Counted from the stretch's first letter, positions 37,443-47,049 are shown. The stretch: 64,000 bases of DNA from Neisseria sp. Marseille-Q6792 (GCF_943181435.1 NZ_OW969598.1:1240001-1304000); one strand, 5' to 3'. Made by a program: numbers and translations. Notes: generated by a model from the sequence alone, not told the origin.

Positions 37443-39500
37443 ATGCACGAACAAAACCGCATCCTCTGCCGAGAACTGAGCCTGCTGGAATTCAACCGCC
37501 GTGTTTTGGCGCAGGCAGAAGACAAAAACGTCCCCCTGCTGGAACGTCTGCGTTTCCTGTGCATCGTTTCATCCAACCTCGATGAATTCTTCGAAGTCCG
37601 CATGGCTTGGCTTAAAAGGGAGGACAAACTGCATCCCCGGCGCAAGCTGGACAACGGCAAAATGCCGTCTGAAACCATTGCGGACGTTACTAAGGCAGCA
37701 CGTTCGCTGATTCGGCACCAATACGACCTGTTTAACAACGTCCTTCAACCGGAACTGGCACAAGAAGGCATCTTTTTTTACCGCCGCCGAAATTGGACAG
37801 ACACACAGAAAAAATGGATTGAAGACTATTTTGACCGTGAGTTGTTGCCGATTCTGACCCCCATCGGACTCGACCCCTCCCACCCCTTCCCACGCCCGCT
37901 GAACAAATCGCTGAACTTTGCCGTAGAACTCGACGGCACAGACGCATTCGGCAGACCCTCGGGTATGGCGATTGTCCAGGCACCGCGCATCCTGCCGCGC
38001 GTCGTCCCCCTGCCTGCCGAACTATGCGAAGGCGGCAGCGGCTTCGTCTTTCTCTCCTCCATCCTGCACGCCCACGTCGGCAAACTCTTTCCCGGCATGA
38101 CGGTCAAAGGCTGCCACCAATTCCGCCTCACCCGCGACAGCGACCTGACCGTCGATGAAGAAGACCTCAAAAACCTCCGGGCCGCCATCCAAAACGAACT
38201 GCACGATCGGGAATACGGAGACGGCGTACGCCTTGAAGTCGCCGACACCTGCCCCGCCTACATCCACGACTTCCTGCTGTCGCAATTCAGACTGACCGCT
38301 GCCGAACTTTACCAAGTCAAAGGTCCGGTCAACCTCGTACGCCTCAACGCCGTTCCCGATTTGGTTGACCGTCCTGATTTAAAATTTCCGCCCCATACAC
38401 AAGGCAGGTTGAAAGCCTTGGGTAAAAACGGCTCGATATTCAAACTGATACGCCGCGCACCCATCCTTCTGCACCATCCGTACCAGTCCTTCGATCCCGT
38501 CGTCCACATGATACGCGAAGCCGCCGCAGACCCCGCCGTCCTTGCCGTCAAAATGACCATCTACCGCACCGGCAGCAATTCCGAACTCGTACGCGCCTTG
38601 ATGAAGGCCGCGTTGGCAGGCAAACAGGTTACCGTCGTGGTCGAACTGATGGCGCGTTTTGATGAGGCCAACAACGTCAACTGGGCGCAACAGCTTGAAA
38701 ATGCAGGTGCACACGTCGTTTACGGCGTATTCGGCTATAAAGTTCATGCCAAAATGGCACTGGTCATCCGCCGCGAGGACGGCGCGCTCAAACGTTATGC
38801 CCACCTCGGTACCGGCAACTACCACCAAGGCACATCGCGCATCTACACCGACTTCGGCATCATTACCGACGACGACCAAATTACCGCCGACGTAAACACT
38901 TTGTTTATGGAAATCACAGGTTTGGGCAAACCCGGCCGTCTGAACAAGCTCTATCAGAGCCCCTTTACCCTGCACAAAATGGTCATCAACCGCATCAGGC
39001 AGGAAACCGCACACGCCAAAGCAGGCAAGCCGGCACGGATTACTGCCAAGATGAATTCGCTTATCGAACCGAGCGTGATTGATGCGCTGTACCAAGCCAG
39101 CGCGGCAGGCGTGCAAGTCGACTTGATTGTGCGCGGCATGTGCACCCTGCGTCCCGGTGTAAAAGGATTGTCCGAAAACATCCGCGTCCGCTCCATCGTC
39201 GGCAGACAGCTCGAACACTCACGGATTTACTGCTTCCACAACAACGGCGCGGAAGATACGTTCATTTCCAGCGCAGACTGGATGGGGCGCAACTTCTTCC
39301 GCCGCATTGAAGTAGCAACGCCCGTTACCACGCTGACCCTCAAAAAGCGCGTTATACATGAAGGACTGACCATGGCACTGGACGACAACACCCATGCATG
39401 GCTGATGCAGCCGGACGGCGGCTATATCCGCGTCGCGCCCGCCGAAGGCGAATCCGAAGTCGACCTGCAAAACGATTTGTGGGATTTGCTCGGAGGCTGA
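37443..39500 (+). CDS. ppk: Polyphosphate kinase 1
   Basis: This 685-residue enzyme polymerises the gamma-phosphate of ATP into polyphosphate. It has the N-terminal RELSLLEFNRRVLAQAED motif and the two phospholipase D-like catalytic domains. Conserved histidines lie in GYKVHAKMALVIRR (about residue 430, the phosphorylated His) and in LEHSRIYCFHNNG (about 590). The TGNYHQGTSRIYTDFG motif is PPK1-specific. Polyphosphate coats meningococci and aids complement resistance. AGGAGAACC precedes the ATG. Confidence 0.97.
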   Translation: MHEQNRILCRELSLLEFNRRVLAQAEDKNVPLLERLRFLCIVSSNLDEFFEVRMAWLKREDKLHPRRKLDNGKMPSETIADVTKAARSLIRHQYDLFNNVLQPELAQEGIFFYRRRNWTDTQKKWIEDYFDRELLPILTPIGLDPSHPFPRPLNKSLNFAVELDGTDAFGRPSGMAIVQAPRILPRVVPLPAELCEGGSGFVFLSSILHAHVGKLFPGMTVKGCHQFRLTRDSDLTVDEEDLKNLRAAIQNELHDREYGDGVRLEVADTCPAYIHDFLLSQFRLTAAELYQVKGPVNLVRLNAVPDLVDRPDLKFPPHTQGRLKALGKNGSIFKLIRRAPILLHHPYQSFDPVVHMIREAAADPAVLAVKMTIYRTGSNSELVRALMKAALAGKQVTVVVELMARFDEANNVNWAQQLENAGAHVVYGVFGYKVHAKMALVIRREDGALKRYAHLGTGNYHQGTSRIYTDFGIITDDDQITADVNTLFMEITGLGKPGRLNKLYQSPFTLHKMVINRIRQETAHAKAGKPARITAKMNSLIEPSVIDALYQASAAGVQVDLIVRGMCTLRPGVKGLSENIRVRSIVGRQLEHSRIYCFHNNGAEDTFISSADWMGRNFFRRIEVATPVTTLTLKKRVIHEGLTMALDDNTHAWLMQPDGGYIRVAPAEGESEVDLQNDLWDLLGG

Positions 39501-39527
39501 CCGTCCTACCAAACCCATGCTCCGTCA

Positions 39528-39561
39528 AAATGCCGTCTGAAACAGGATTTCAGACGGCATC
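39528..39561. terminator. Inverted-DUS terminator after ppk
   Basis: AAAATGCCGTCTGAAAC and TTTCAGACGGCAT form a hairpin 30 bp after the ppk stop. A second terminator follows before the convergent dnaN. Confidence 0.7.
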
Positions 39562-39640
39562 CGTTTTACCGGCCAATCCACCTTGTCACGGCAAACCATA
39601 CCGGATACCGTATGTGCCGATATACGCCGAATATGGGAAA

Positions 39641-39672
39641 CCCCGAAACCGTCTCCTCTGTTTCGGGGTTAT
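39641..39672. terminator. Terminator after dnaN
   Basis: CCCCGAAAC pairs with GTTTCGGGG around CGTCTCCTCT, with A3 on the left and TTATTCTTT on the right. It lies just beyond the dnaN stop and can act from either side. Confidence 0.75.
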
Positions 39673-39703
39673 TCTTTCCACACGCACACTTGCGGTCAAC
39701 CAA

Positions 39704-40807
39704 TCAGATACGCATCGGCATCACGATATATTTGAAATTCGGATTGTTCGGTACGGTAAACAAGGTCGAACGGTTGGTATCGCCGAAAGCAAGCTGCACA
39801 TCGTCGGAATGAATATTTCGCAACACATCCATCAGATAACCGATATTGAAACCGACCTCAAGTCCGCCGCCCTGATAGGCGATTTCGATTTCTTCGCGCG
39901 CTTCTTCCTGCTCGTTGTTACTGCACACGACGCTCAACAGGCCGGGTTGCAGGAACAATCGCGCGCCACGGAATTTTTCGTTGGCAAGAATGGACACACG
40001 TTCCAGCGCGCCCAAAAGTTCGGCACGGGACAAAACGAAAATCTTGTCGTTATCCAAAGGAATCACGCGGTTGAAATCAGGGAATTTGCCGTCAATGACC
40101 TTGCTGACGATGGTTGTGCCGTTGCAACGGAAGCGAACCTGCTTGTCCAAGAGTTCTACCTGAATCGGATCGGACGGATTATTCAACAGTTTGAAAAGCT
40201 CCAAAACCGTTTTGCGCGGCAAAATCACTTCGGCGCGCGGCAAATCCGCATCAATGGCGCAAGCCGAATAAGCAAGCCGGTGTCCGTCTGTCGCCACAAG
40301 GCGCAATTGCCCGCCTTCAACCTGCATCAGCAAACCGTTGAGATAATAGCGGATGTCCTGCACCGCCATACTGTATTGAACCTGTGAAAGCATGGACTTG
40401 AAGGCTTCCTGTTCCAACTCGAAAACGGCACTGACATCCTTGCCGATATTCATTTGCGGAAAATCTTCGGCAGGCAGGGTTTGCAGGGCAAAACGGGACT
40501 TGCCCGCCTTCAACGTCAGACGGTTGTCGTCCCAATCCAACGAAACCAATGCACCTACCGGCAGTGCCCGTAAAATATCCTGAAATTTCTTGGCATTGGT
40601 GGTGATGCGGAAGTCGCCCGCACCGCTCTCGGGACCTGCAGTGTCGATTTGGATTTCCAAATCGGTTGCCAAGAGTTTGGTCTGACCACCTTTGCCCTCA
40701 ATCAGGACATTGGACAGGATGGGCAGGGTGTGGCGGCGTTCGACAATGCCGGTAACAGCTTGCAACGGCTTGAGCAGGCTGTCGCGCTCAGCTTGTAAAA
40801 TCAACAT
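39704..40807 (-). CDS. dnaN: DNA polymerase III beta subunit (sliding clamp)
   Basis: This 367-residue protein has the three repeated clamp domains and begins MLILQAERDSLLKPLQAVTGIVERR. The C-terminal MPMRI is a normal clamp end. It encircles DNA and tethers polymerase III. AAGGAGCGAAC gives a good ribosome site. It is normally cotranscribed with dnaA, but here a 157-bp Correia element sits between them, ending 24 bp upstream of the dnaN ATG. Confidence 0.97.
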   Translation of the reverse strand: MLILQAERDSLLKPLQAVTGIVERRHTLPILSNVLIEGKGGQTKLLATDLEIQIDTAGPESGAGDFRITTNAKKFQDILRALPVGALVSLDWDDNRLTLKAGKSRFALQTLPAEDFPQMNIGKDVSAVFELEQEAFKSMLSQVQYSMAVQDIRYYLNGLLMQVEGGQLRLVATDGHRLAYSACAIDADLPRAEVILPRKTVLELFKLLNNPSDPIQVELLDKQVRFRCNGTTIVSKVIDGKFPDFNRVIPLDNDKIFVLSRAELLGALERVSILANEKFRGARLFLQPGLLSVVCSNNEQEEAREEIEIAYQGGGLEVGFNIGYLMDVLRNIHSDDVQLAFGDTNRSTLFTVPNNPNFKYIVMPMRI

Positions 40808-40830
40808 GTTCGCTCCTTTAAATCAGTTTG

Positions 40831-40987
40831 TATAGTGGATTAAATTTAAATCAGGACAAGGCGACGAAGCCGCAGACAGTACAGATAGTACGGAACCGAT
40901 TCACTTGGTGCTTGAGCACCTTAGAGAATCGTTCTCTTTGAGCTAAGGCGAGGCAACGCCGTACTGGTTTAAAGTTAATCCGCTATA
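40831..40987. repeat. Correia repeat enclosed element, long form (157 bp), between dnaA and dnaN
   Basis: TATAGTGGATTAAATTTAAA at the left end (40831) and TTAATCCGCTATA at the right end frame a long CREE. It has the central block with GAACCGATTCACTTGGTGCT and GAGAATCGTTCTC that holds the IHF site. The right terminal repeat has one substitution. Confidence 0.95.
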
Positions 40988-41041
40988 TCTTTACCCTTCG
41001 GACGGCATGGGCAATATCATGCCGTCTGAAAACGTTTTCCA

Positions 41042-42589
41042 TCAGTTTTGAATCAGAATCAGCAGCTTTTCATAATCCTGAGCCAATTCCGGATCTTCCT
41101 CGCGCAGTTTCGACACGGCTCTGATGCCGTGCATAACGGTCGTATGGTCGCGCCCGCCAAACGAATCGCCGATAGACGGCAGGCTCAATGTGGTCAGCTC
41201 TTTGGTCAGGCTCATCGCCACCTGGCGCGGACGGGCAATGTTTCGTGTCCGTTTCTTACCGAGCACATCGCTGATTTTGATACGGTAATATTTGGCAACG
41301 GCATCAATAATGATATCGGCGGTAATGACCTTATGCTTCTCGGCAATAATATCCTGCAAAGCCGTACGTGCCAAATCGATATCGATAACCGGCCGATTCA
41401 TAAAGCGGCTGCTCGCACTGACACGGTTGAACGCACCTTCCAATTCGCGCACATTGGAACGGATCAGGTTGGCAATAAACAATGCCGCCTCGTCTTCAAT
41501 GCTGATACCCGCCGCCTCTGCCTTTTTCTGCAAAATGGCGATGCGCATTTCCAATTCGGGCGGTTCGAGTTCCAAAGTCAAACCCCAAGAGAAACGCGAT
41601 TTGAGCCGGTCGTCCATGCCTTCGATTTTCGCAGGCAACACATCGCAAGTGAGGATGAGCTGTTTTTTCTCGTTGTGGAAATGATTGTACAGATAGAAGA
41701 ATTCCTCCATCGTACGGTCTTTGCCTTTGATGAACTGGATGTCGTCGATAATCAGCAAGTCGTATTGCTTGTATTGCTGCTTGAATACGTCATAGGTATT
41801 GTTACGAACCGCCTTCATAAAGCTGCGGATATAGTCGTCCGAATGCATATAGCGCACTTTCGCATCGGGGCGGTTTTTCAACAGCTCGTTACCCACGGCC
41901 TGAACCAAGTGGGTTTTACCCAAACCCGTACTGCCATAGAGGAAAAACGGGTTATAACTCTGTCCCGGACTTTCCGCTATCGCCTGCGCGGCGGCAGCTG
42001 CAAGGCGGTTGCCCTTACCTTCGACCAACGTATCAAACGTGTAATCCGAAGACAGGTTGGTTTGTTCGTAACGCGCCTCTTCCGCATCACGCTGCGCATC
42101 CGTCCGCGCTTTCGCAAGCACCTCCGACTCCGGTCGGGAAGCAGGTTCGGCAGTATGGCGCGGCTCATGCAGGAGGTTTTTCATACGTTCCGCCACAATA
42201 TCCTCCGCCGTTTTCGCCTGTACGGATTTAGCAGGCCCTTCAGACGGCATTTCATCCGACAACTCCGCCTGCACCGGCAATTCATCCCGCACCTCGTGCA
42301 CGGGCGGTTTTTCTACAACCTCGACATCCGCCATCTCATAGCGTATACCTTCGCCGGGTTTGAATATGAATGCGGCACGGTTAGGCACCAATTCCTGCAT
42401 CACCGCCTCGATTTTCCCGGCAAACTGGCTCTTAAGCATATTGCAGGCAAACTGGTTCTTGCCGTACACCACCCACACTTCCCCTTCTTCACCGACCGTA
42501 AGGGGCGCAATCCATTGCGCAAACTGCCCGTGAGGCAATATATCGTGAAGACGGCGGAGGCACAGCGGCCAAAACTCTGCTAGTGTCAT
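41042..42589 (-). CDS. dnaA: Chromosomal replication initiator DnaA
   Basis: This 515-residue AAA+ protein has an N-terminal domain I, then a long acidic/variable domain II that contains DUS-encoded residues (DEMPSEGPAKS, near 115-125). Walker A is FFLYGSTGLGKTHLVQAVGN (about 215), Walker B LLIIDDIQFIKG, and the C-terminal signature GDSFGGRDHTTVMHGIRAV binds DnaA boxes. Domain II is proline/alanine/glutamate-rich and poorly conserved. Divergent from rpmH. Confidence 0.97.
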   Translation of the reverse strand: MTLAEFWPLCLRRLHDILPHGQFAQWIAPLTVGEEGEVWVVYGKNQFACNMLKSQFAGKIEAVMQELVPNRAAFIFKPGEGIRYEMADVEVVEKPPVHEVRDELPVQAELSDEMPSEGPAKSVQAKTAEDIVAERMKNLLHEPRHTAEPASRPESEVLAKARTDAQRDAEEARYEQTNLSSDYTFDTLVEGKGNRLAAAAAQAIAESPGQSYNPFFLYGSTGLGKTHLVQAVGNELLKNRPDAKVRYMHSDDYIRSFMKAVRNNTYDVFKQQYKQYDLLIIDDIQFIKGKDRTMEEFFYLYNHFHNEKKQLILTCDVLPAKIEGMDDRLKSRFSWGLTLELEPPELEMRIAILQKKAEAAGISIEDEAALFIANLIRSNVRELEGAFNRVSASSRFMNRPVIDIDLARTALQDIIAEKHKVITADIIIDAVAKYYRIKISDVLGKKRTRNIARPRQVAMSLTKELTTLSLPSIGDSFGGRDHTTVMHGIRAVSKLREEDPELAQDYEKLLILIQN

Positions 42590-42811
42590 AGATTAAGCTC
42601 GAATCGGTAAAAATGAAATCGAAAACAAAGAAAATATAATATTTTCAAAAAGAAAACAAATCTGTTGAACACGCATCGGTTCAAAATGCAGCGAACCGAT
42701 TATACCGACTCGCCGATATTTTATCCACAACCCGTGCAAAAATTTATCCACAGAAAGGCGGCAGAAATCCGCAGGTAATCGGGCAATCCTCCGGCAAAGT
42801 TTCTATATTGA
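42590..42811. other. Putative replication-origin region with DnaA boxes
   Basis: The dnaA-rpmH gap contains two perfect DnaA boxes TTATCCACA in the same orientation, at 42721-42729 and 42744-42752, 23 bp apart. An AT-rich stretch (about 42605-42665) lies on the dnaA side and could be an unwinding element. The dnaN-dnaA / rpmH-rnpA-yidD-yidC gene order is the classic bacterial origin cluster. Only two perfect boxes are seen, so this may be oriC or dnaA autoregulation. Confidence 0.6.
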
Positions 42812-42840
42812 TTGACAAAAGCAGCAAATTAGAGTGTAAT
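42812..42840 (+). promoter_or_regulatory. Promoter of rpmH-rnpA
   Basis: TTGACA (42812-42817) and TGTAAT (42835-42840) are 17 bp apart, 41 bp upstream of the rpmH ATG. Confidence 0.75.
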
Positions 42841-42881
42841 TCACGGTTTAATTATCTACCCATTCTATTTTAGGAAACATC

Positions 42882-43016
42882 ATGAAACGCACTTATCAAC
42901 CTTCCGTTACCAAACGCAAACGCACCCACGGCTTCCTGGTGCGCTCCAAAACACGCGGCGGCCGCGCAGTATTGGCCGCACGCCGCGCCAAAGGCCGCAA
43001 ACGCCTGGCGGTATAA
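42882..43016 (+). CDS. rpmH: 50S ribosomal protein L34
   Basis: This 44-residue very basic protein, [20 protein letters not shown] and onward to KGRKRLAV, is the canonical L34. TAGGAAACATC upstream gives the ribosome site. It heads the rpmH-rnpA-yidD-yidC cluster and ends two bases before rnpA starts. Confidence 0.98.
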   Translation: MKRTYQPSVTKRKRTHGFLVRSKTRGGRAVLAARRAKGRKRLAV

Positions 43017-43018
43017 TT

Positions 43019-43384
43019 TTGGACTACCGCTTCGGAAAGCAGTACCGCTTGTTAAAAACGGATGATTTTTCATCCGTTTTTGCATTCAGGAAACGCCGCA
43101 GCCGAGACCTTCTGCAAGTCTCCCGTTCAGACGGCAACGGACTGGGGCACCCCCGCCTCGGGCTGGTCGTCGGTAAAAAAACAGCCAAACGGGCCAACGA
43201 ACGGAATTACATGAAACGCGTTATCCGCGACTGGTTCAGATTAAATAAAAACAAGCTGCCGCCGCAAGATTTCGTTGTCCGCGCCCATCGGAAATTCGGC
43301 AGGGACGCTGCGGCACAGGCACGGGAAGAACTGGCGCAGCTCATGCTGGGCGGTTCGGATCCAAACTGCAAAAAACAGGCATAA
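43019..43384 (+). CDS. rnpA: Ribonuclease P protein component
   Basis: This 121-residue basic protein has the RNase P protein signature [18 protein letters not shown] (about residues 57-74), which helps M1 RNA process tRNA 5' ends. The start is a TTG at 43019, two bases after rpmH; no ATG is available before residue 65, so a non-ATG start and coupling to rpmH are inferred. Confidence 0.93.
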   Translation: MDYRFGKQYRLLKTDDFSSVFAFRKRRSRDLLQVSRSDGNGLGHPRLGLVVGKKTAKRANERNYMKRVIRDWFRLNKNKLPPQDFVVRAHRKFGRDAAAQAREELAQLMLGGSDPNCKKQA

Positions 43385-43433
43385 ATCGGGCGATACGGCA
43401 TGCGCCGGCGGGTTTACACATAAGGCATCCTCC

Positions 43434-43655
43434 ATGAACTTTCTGTTATCCAAACTGCTGCTGGTTCTGATAAGGTTCTACCAATACTGCATCAGCCCGC
43501 TGATTCCGCCCCGCTGCCGCTATACGCCGACCTGTTCGCAATATGCCGTCGAAGCCGTCAAAAAATATGGCGCATTCAAAGGCGGCCTGCTTGCGGCAAA
43601 ACGCATCGCCCGATGCCACCCCCTCGGCGGACACGGACACGACCCCGTTCCCTGA
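43434..43655 (+). CDS. yidD: Membrane protein insertion efficiency factor YidD
   Basis: This 73-residue protein, [20 protein letters not shown] then [20 protein letters not shown] and [24 protein letters not shown], has the conserved YidD cysteine motif. It assists the Sec/YidC insertion route. The ATG at 43434 is 49 bp after rnpA, and a longer frame upstream is not conserved. It lies before yidC as in most bacteria. Confidence 0.95.
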   Translation: MNFLLSKLLLVLIRFYQYCISPLIPPRCRYTPTCSQYAVEAVKKYGAFKGGLLAAKRIARCHPLGGHGHDPVP

Positions 43656-43821
43656 CCCGATATTCAAACTGCACGCTTTTCTTTTATTTCCCATCGGTTT
43701 CTATATAATGCCGTCTGAAACTTCGGGCAGGCGGCACGACCGCCGGGTATAAAGCCTGCCGTTATTCCCCGTCTATCGGAATCCGCAACCTGCGGCATTT
43801 CCGACCATTCAGGAAACTCTT

Positions 43822-45459
43822 ATGGATTTTAAAAGACTCACGGCGTTTTTCGCCATCGCACTGGTGATTATGATCGGATGGGAAAAGATGTTCCCCACTC
43901 CGAAGCCCGTCCCCGCTCCCCAACAGGCAGCACAACAACAGGCCGTAACTGCTTCCGCCGAAGCCGCGCTCGCCCCCGCAACGCCGATTACCGTAACGAC
44001 CGACACGGTTCAAGCCGTCATTGATGAAAAAAGCGGCGACCTGCGTCGGCTGACCCTGCTCAAATACAAAGCAAACGGCAACGAAAACAAACCCTTCTCC
44101 CTGTTTGACGACAGCAAAGAATACACCTACGTTGCCCAATCCGAGCTTTTGGACGCACAAGGCAACAACATCCTGAAAGGCGTCAACTTTACCGCCGCCC
44201 AAAAACAATACAGCCTCAACGGCGACAAAGTCGAAGTCCGCCTGAGCGCGCCCGAAACCAACGGACTGAAAATCGACAAAGTCTATACTTTCACCAAAGA
44301 CAGCTACCTCGTCAACGTCCGTTTCGACATTACCAACACCAGTGGCAAACCCGCCAACCTGAGCGCGGACTACCGCATCGTACGCGACCACAGCCAACCG
44401 GAAGGCCAAGGCTACTTCACACGCTCCTACCTCGGCCCCGTCGTGTACACTCCTGAAGACAAATTCCAAAAAGTCAGCTTCTCCGACTTGGACGACGATG
44501 CCAAATCAGGCAAAAACGAAGCCGAATACGCCCGCAAAACCCAAACCGGCTGGCTCGGCATGATTGAACACCACTTTATGTCCGCTTGGATTTTGCAGCC
44601 TAAAGGCGGACAAAGCGTTTGCGCCGCTGGCGACTGCCGTATCGACATCAAACGCCGCAACGACAACCTGTACAGCACCAGCGTCAGCGTGCCTTTAGCC
44701 GCTATCCAAAACGGCGCAAAAGCCGAAACTGCCATCAATCTGTATGCCGGCCCGCAGACCACATCCGTCATCGCAAACATCGCCGACAACCTGCAACTGG
44801 CAAAAGACTACGGCAAAGTACACTGGTTCGCATCGCCGCTCTTCTGGCTCCTGAACCAACTGCACAACATTATTGGCAACTGGGGCTGGGCAATCGTCGT
44901 TTTGACCATCATTGTCAAAGCCGTACTGTATCCATTGACCAACGCCTCTTACCGCTCTATGGCAAAAATGCGTGCCGCCGCACCTAAATTGCAAGCCATC
45001 AAAGAGAAATACGGCGACGACCGCATGGCGCAACAGCAAGCAATGATGCAGCTTTACAAAGACGAAAAAATCAACCCGCTGGGCGGCTGTCTGCCTATGT
45101 TGTTGCAAATCCCCGTATTCATCGGCTTGTACTGGGCGTTGTTCGCCTCCGTAGAATTGCGTCAGGCACCTTGGCTGGGCTGGATTACCGACCTTAGCCG
45201 CTCCGACCCCTACTACATCCTGCCCATCATTATGGCGGTAACCATGTTTGCCCAAACATTCCTCAATCCGCCGCCGACCGACCCGATGCAGGCAAAAATG
45301 ATGAAAATCATGCCTTTGGTTTTCTCCGTTATGTTCTTCTTCTTCCCTGCCGGTTTGGTTTTGTACTGGGTGGTCAACAACCTCTTAACCATCACCCAGC
45401 AGTGGCACATCAACCGCAGCATCGAAAAACAACGCGCCCAAGGCGAAGTTGTTTCCTAG
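43822..45459 (+). CDS. yidC: Membrane protein insertase YidC
   Basis: This 545-residue insertase has an N-terminal membrane anchor (LTAFFAIALVIMIGWEKMF), then a large periplasmic beta domain (about 60-330). The five-helix insertase core follows with the positively charged hairpin YPLTNASYRSMAKMRAAAPK and NPLGGCLPMLLQIPVFIGLY. It inserts and folds inner-membrane proteins with or without Sec. Ends with an inverted-DUS terminator. Confidence 0.97.
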   Translation: MDFKRLTAFFAIALVIMIGWEKMFPTPKPVPAPQQAAQQQAVTASAEAALAPATPITVTTDTVQAVIDEKSGDLRRLTLLKYKANGNENKPFSLFDDSKEYTYVAQSELLDAQGNNILKGVNFTAAQKQYSLNGDKVEVRLSAPETNGLKIDKVYTFTKDSYLVNVRFDITNTSGKPANLSADYRIVRDHSQPEGQGYFTRSYLGPVVYTPEDKFQKVSFSDLDDDAKSGKNEAEYARKTQTGWLGMIEHHFMSAWILQPKGGQSVCAAGDCRIDIKRRNDNLYSTSVSVPLAAIQNGAKAETAINLYAGPQTTSVIANIADNLQLAKDYGKVHWFASPLFWLLNQLHNIIGNWGWAIVVLTIIVKAVLYPLTNASYRSMAKMRAAAPKLQAIKEKYGDDRMAQQQAMMQLYKDEKINPLGGCLPMLLQIPVFIGLYWALFASVELRQAPWLGWITDLSRSDPYYILPIIMAVTMFAQTFLNPPPTDPMQAKMMKIMPLVFSVMFFFFPAGLVLYWVVNNLLTITQQWHINRSIEKQRAQGEVVS

Positions 45460-45472
45460 ATGCCGCAGCATG

Positions 45473-45512
45473 AAAAATGCCGTCTGAAACCTGTTCAGAC
45501 GGCATTTTTATT
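45473..45512. terminator. Inverted-DUS terminator after yidC
   Basis: AAAAATGCCGTCTGAAAC and GTTCAGACGGCATTTTTA form the standard paired-DUS hairpin between convergent yidC and the methylase gene. Confidence 0.8.
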
Positions 45513-45539
45513 GTTTACCCCCTATCGGGGCGGAAATCT

Positions 45540-46253
45540 TCAACCCGCATACATCACAAAAATCGTCGGGCGTTTTTTCAAGTTCGGCATTTCTTTTCTT
45601 TTTCGCCACTGCGCAACCGTCTGGCTGATGATTTCCTGTGTCGGCAAGGTCAAGTCCGTAGCCACGCACAAGCGCGTTTCAGGATACAGGTTTTCCACCG
45701 CATCGGCAAGCAGCGCATCATTGCGGTAAGGCGTTTCGATAAAAATCTGCGTCTCGCCGCACTGGCGCGAACGTTGCTCCAAAGCCTTCAAACTCTGAAT
45801 CCGCTCATTTTTTTCAGACGGCAGATAACCCTTAAACGCAAAGTTCTGCCCATTCGCACCCGAAGCCATCAGTGCCAGCAGCAGACTGGAAGGCCCAACC
45901 AGCGGACGCACTTCAAAACCGTGCTTATGCGCCAATGCCACCAAATTCGCACCCGGATCAGCCACAGCCGGGCAACCCGCCTCGCTGACGATGCCCATAC
46001 TGCGCCCTTCCTGCAAAGGTTTCAGCAATTCCGGCAAAGTCTTCAAATCCGTGTGTTCATTCAACGTTTGCAGATTCAGCTCGCGGATAGGCGTAGTCAC
46101 GCCCAAATGTTTCAAATGCGCACGCGCCGTTTTTTCCGCTTCCACGACAAAATCCGTCAGCCCGACAACCACCTGTTGTTCATGCGGCAACAGGCACGGT
46201 GTGTCAGGCGTACCCAAAGGCGTAGGAATCAAATACAAAACAGGAGACATCAT
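45540..46253 (-). CDS. SAM-dependent tetrapyrrole-methylase-fold methyltransferase (RsmI-related)
   Basis: This 237-residue protein is related to the RsmI family. The core LYLIPTPLGTPDTPCLLP and the region GIVSEAGCPAVADPGANLVA with VRPLVGPSSLLLALMASG match the methylase fold, while the first P-loop differs from classic RsmI. It may be a paralogue rather than the 16S C1402 2'-O-methylase. The ATG at 46253 follows a GAGGG site; a start four codons earlier is possible. Downstream of maf on the same strand. Confidence 0.75.
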   Translation of the reverse strand: MMSPVLYLIPTPLGTPDTPCLLPHEQQVVVGLTDFVVEAEKTARAHLKHLGVTTPIRELNLQTLNEHTDLKTLPELLKPLQEGRSMGIVSEAGCPAVADPGANLVALAHKHGFEVRPLVGPSSLLLALMASGANGQNFAFKGYLPSEKNERIQSLKALEQRSRQCGETQIFIETPYRNDALLADAVENLYPETRLCVATDLTLPTQEIISQTVAQWRKRKEMPNLKKRPTIFVMYAG

Positions 46254-46311
46254 TCCCTCATTCATCGGTTAAAAATGCCGTCTGAGCCTTTCAGACGGCA
46301 TAAACGGGCAG

Positions 46312-46902
46312 TTACAGAACCTCCACGCCCTCATTTTTCAAGAAATCGACCAGACGGAAAACCGGCAAACCGATTAAAGCATTCGGATCGGTACTCTCAA
46401 TCCTTTCAATCAGCAATGCACCCAAATCCTCACTCTTCAGCGCACACGAGCAATAAACCGCATCAGGCTCACGTTCCAAATAGCGGAGTATATGCAACTC
46501 GTCCAACTGCCTCATCACGACCACAGTCTTATCGATATGCTGCCACATCGTGCCCGTAACCGTATTTAGCAGAACGACCGCACTGTAAAACTCAATCTCC
46601 CTGCCGCTCAAATGCATCAACATCTTTTGCGCATTAGCAAGGTTCATCGGCTTGCCCCACTGCCTGCCGTCGCACCACGCCACCTGGTCCGCACCGACAA
46701 TCAACGCCTCTGGGAAACGCCCGGTCAACGACCGCGCCTTACCCTCGGCAAGGCGCAATGCCGTTTGAGGGGCAGACTCCCCCAGCATCGGCGTTTCGTC
46801 GAAATCAGGCGATACCGCCTGAAAGGCAATGCCGAGCCGCTCCATCTGTTCGCGGCGGAAAACCGAACTCGTACCCAAAATTAAAGGCAGTTCCAAACCC
46901 AT
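46312..46902 (-). CDS. Maf-family nucleoside triphosphate pyrophosphatase
   Basis: This 196-residue enzyme is like YceF/Maf, a house-cleaning pyrophosphatase for modified NTPs. It has LILGTSSVFRREQMERLG at the N-terminus, SPDFDETPM, and VGADQVAW with the catalytic aspartate. The ATG at 46902 is chosen because a perfect AAGGAGG lies five bases upstream; 30 upstream codons are discarded. Divergent from yceD-rpmF, as in many proteobacteria. Confidence 0.9.
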   Translation of the reverse strand: MGLELPLILGTSSVFRREQMERLGIAFQAVSPDFDETPMLGESAPQTALRLAEGKARSLTGRFPEALIVGADQVAWCDGRQWGKPMNLANAQKMLMHLSGREIEFYSAVVLLNTVTGTMWQHIDKTVVVMRQLDELHILRYLEREPDAVYCSCALKSEDLGALLIERIESTDPNALIGLPVFRLVDFLKNEGVEVL

Positions 46903-47011
46903 CCCATCCTCCTTACCGTTGAAAACACGCCCGAAGGGGCGGTAAAATCCAGCCATGCGCCGAAACTCGGATACCCGCCTCCGGTGCGTCATAACATTTT
47001 TCTTAAAAATA

Positions 47012-47040
47012 TTGACGTTAGAACATCTAAATTATATCAT
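47012..47040 (+). promoter_or_regulatory. Promoter of yceD-rpmF
   Basis: TTGACG (47012-47017) and TATCAT (47035-47040) are 17 bp apart, about ten bases upstream of the yceD ATG, so the leader would be very short. Confidence 0.6.
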
Positions 47041-47049
47041 ACCCCGTTT

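Noticed and set aside
38379..39218. 279-codon frame antisense to ppk
   Set aside because: Shadow of ppk, which carries all PPK1 motifs on the other strand.
41048..42583. 511-codon open frame antisense to dnaA
   Set aside because: It mirrors dnaA almost exactly; dnaA is clearly the gene. The translation is H/R/F-rich and lacks domains.
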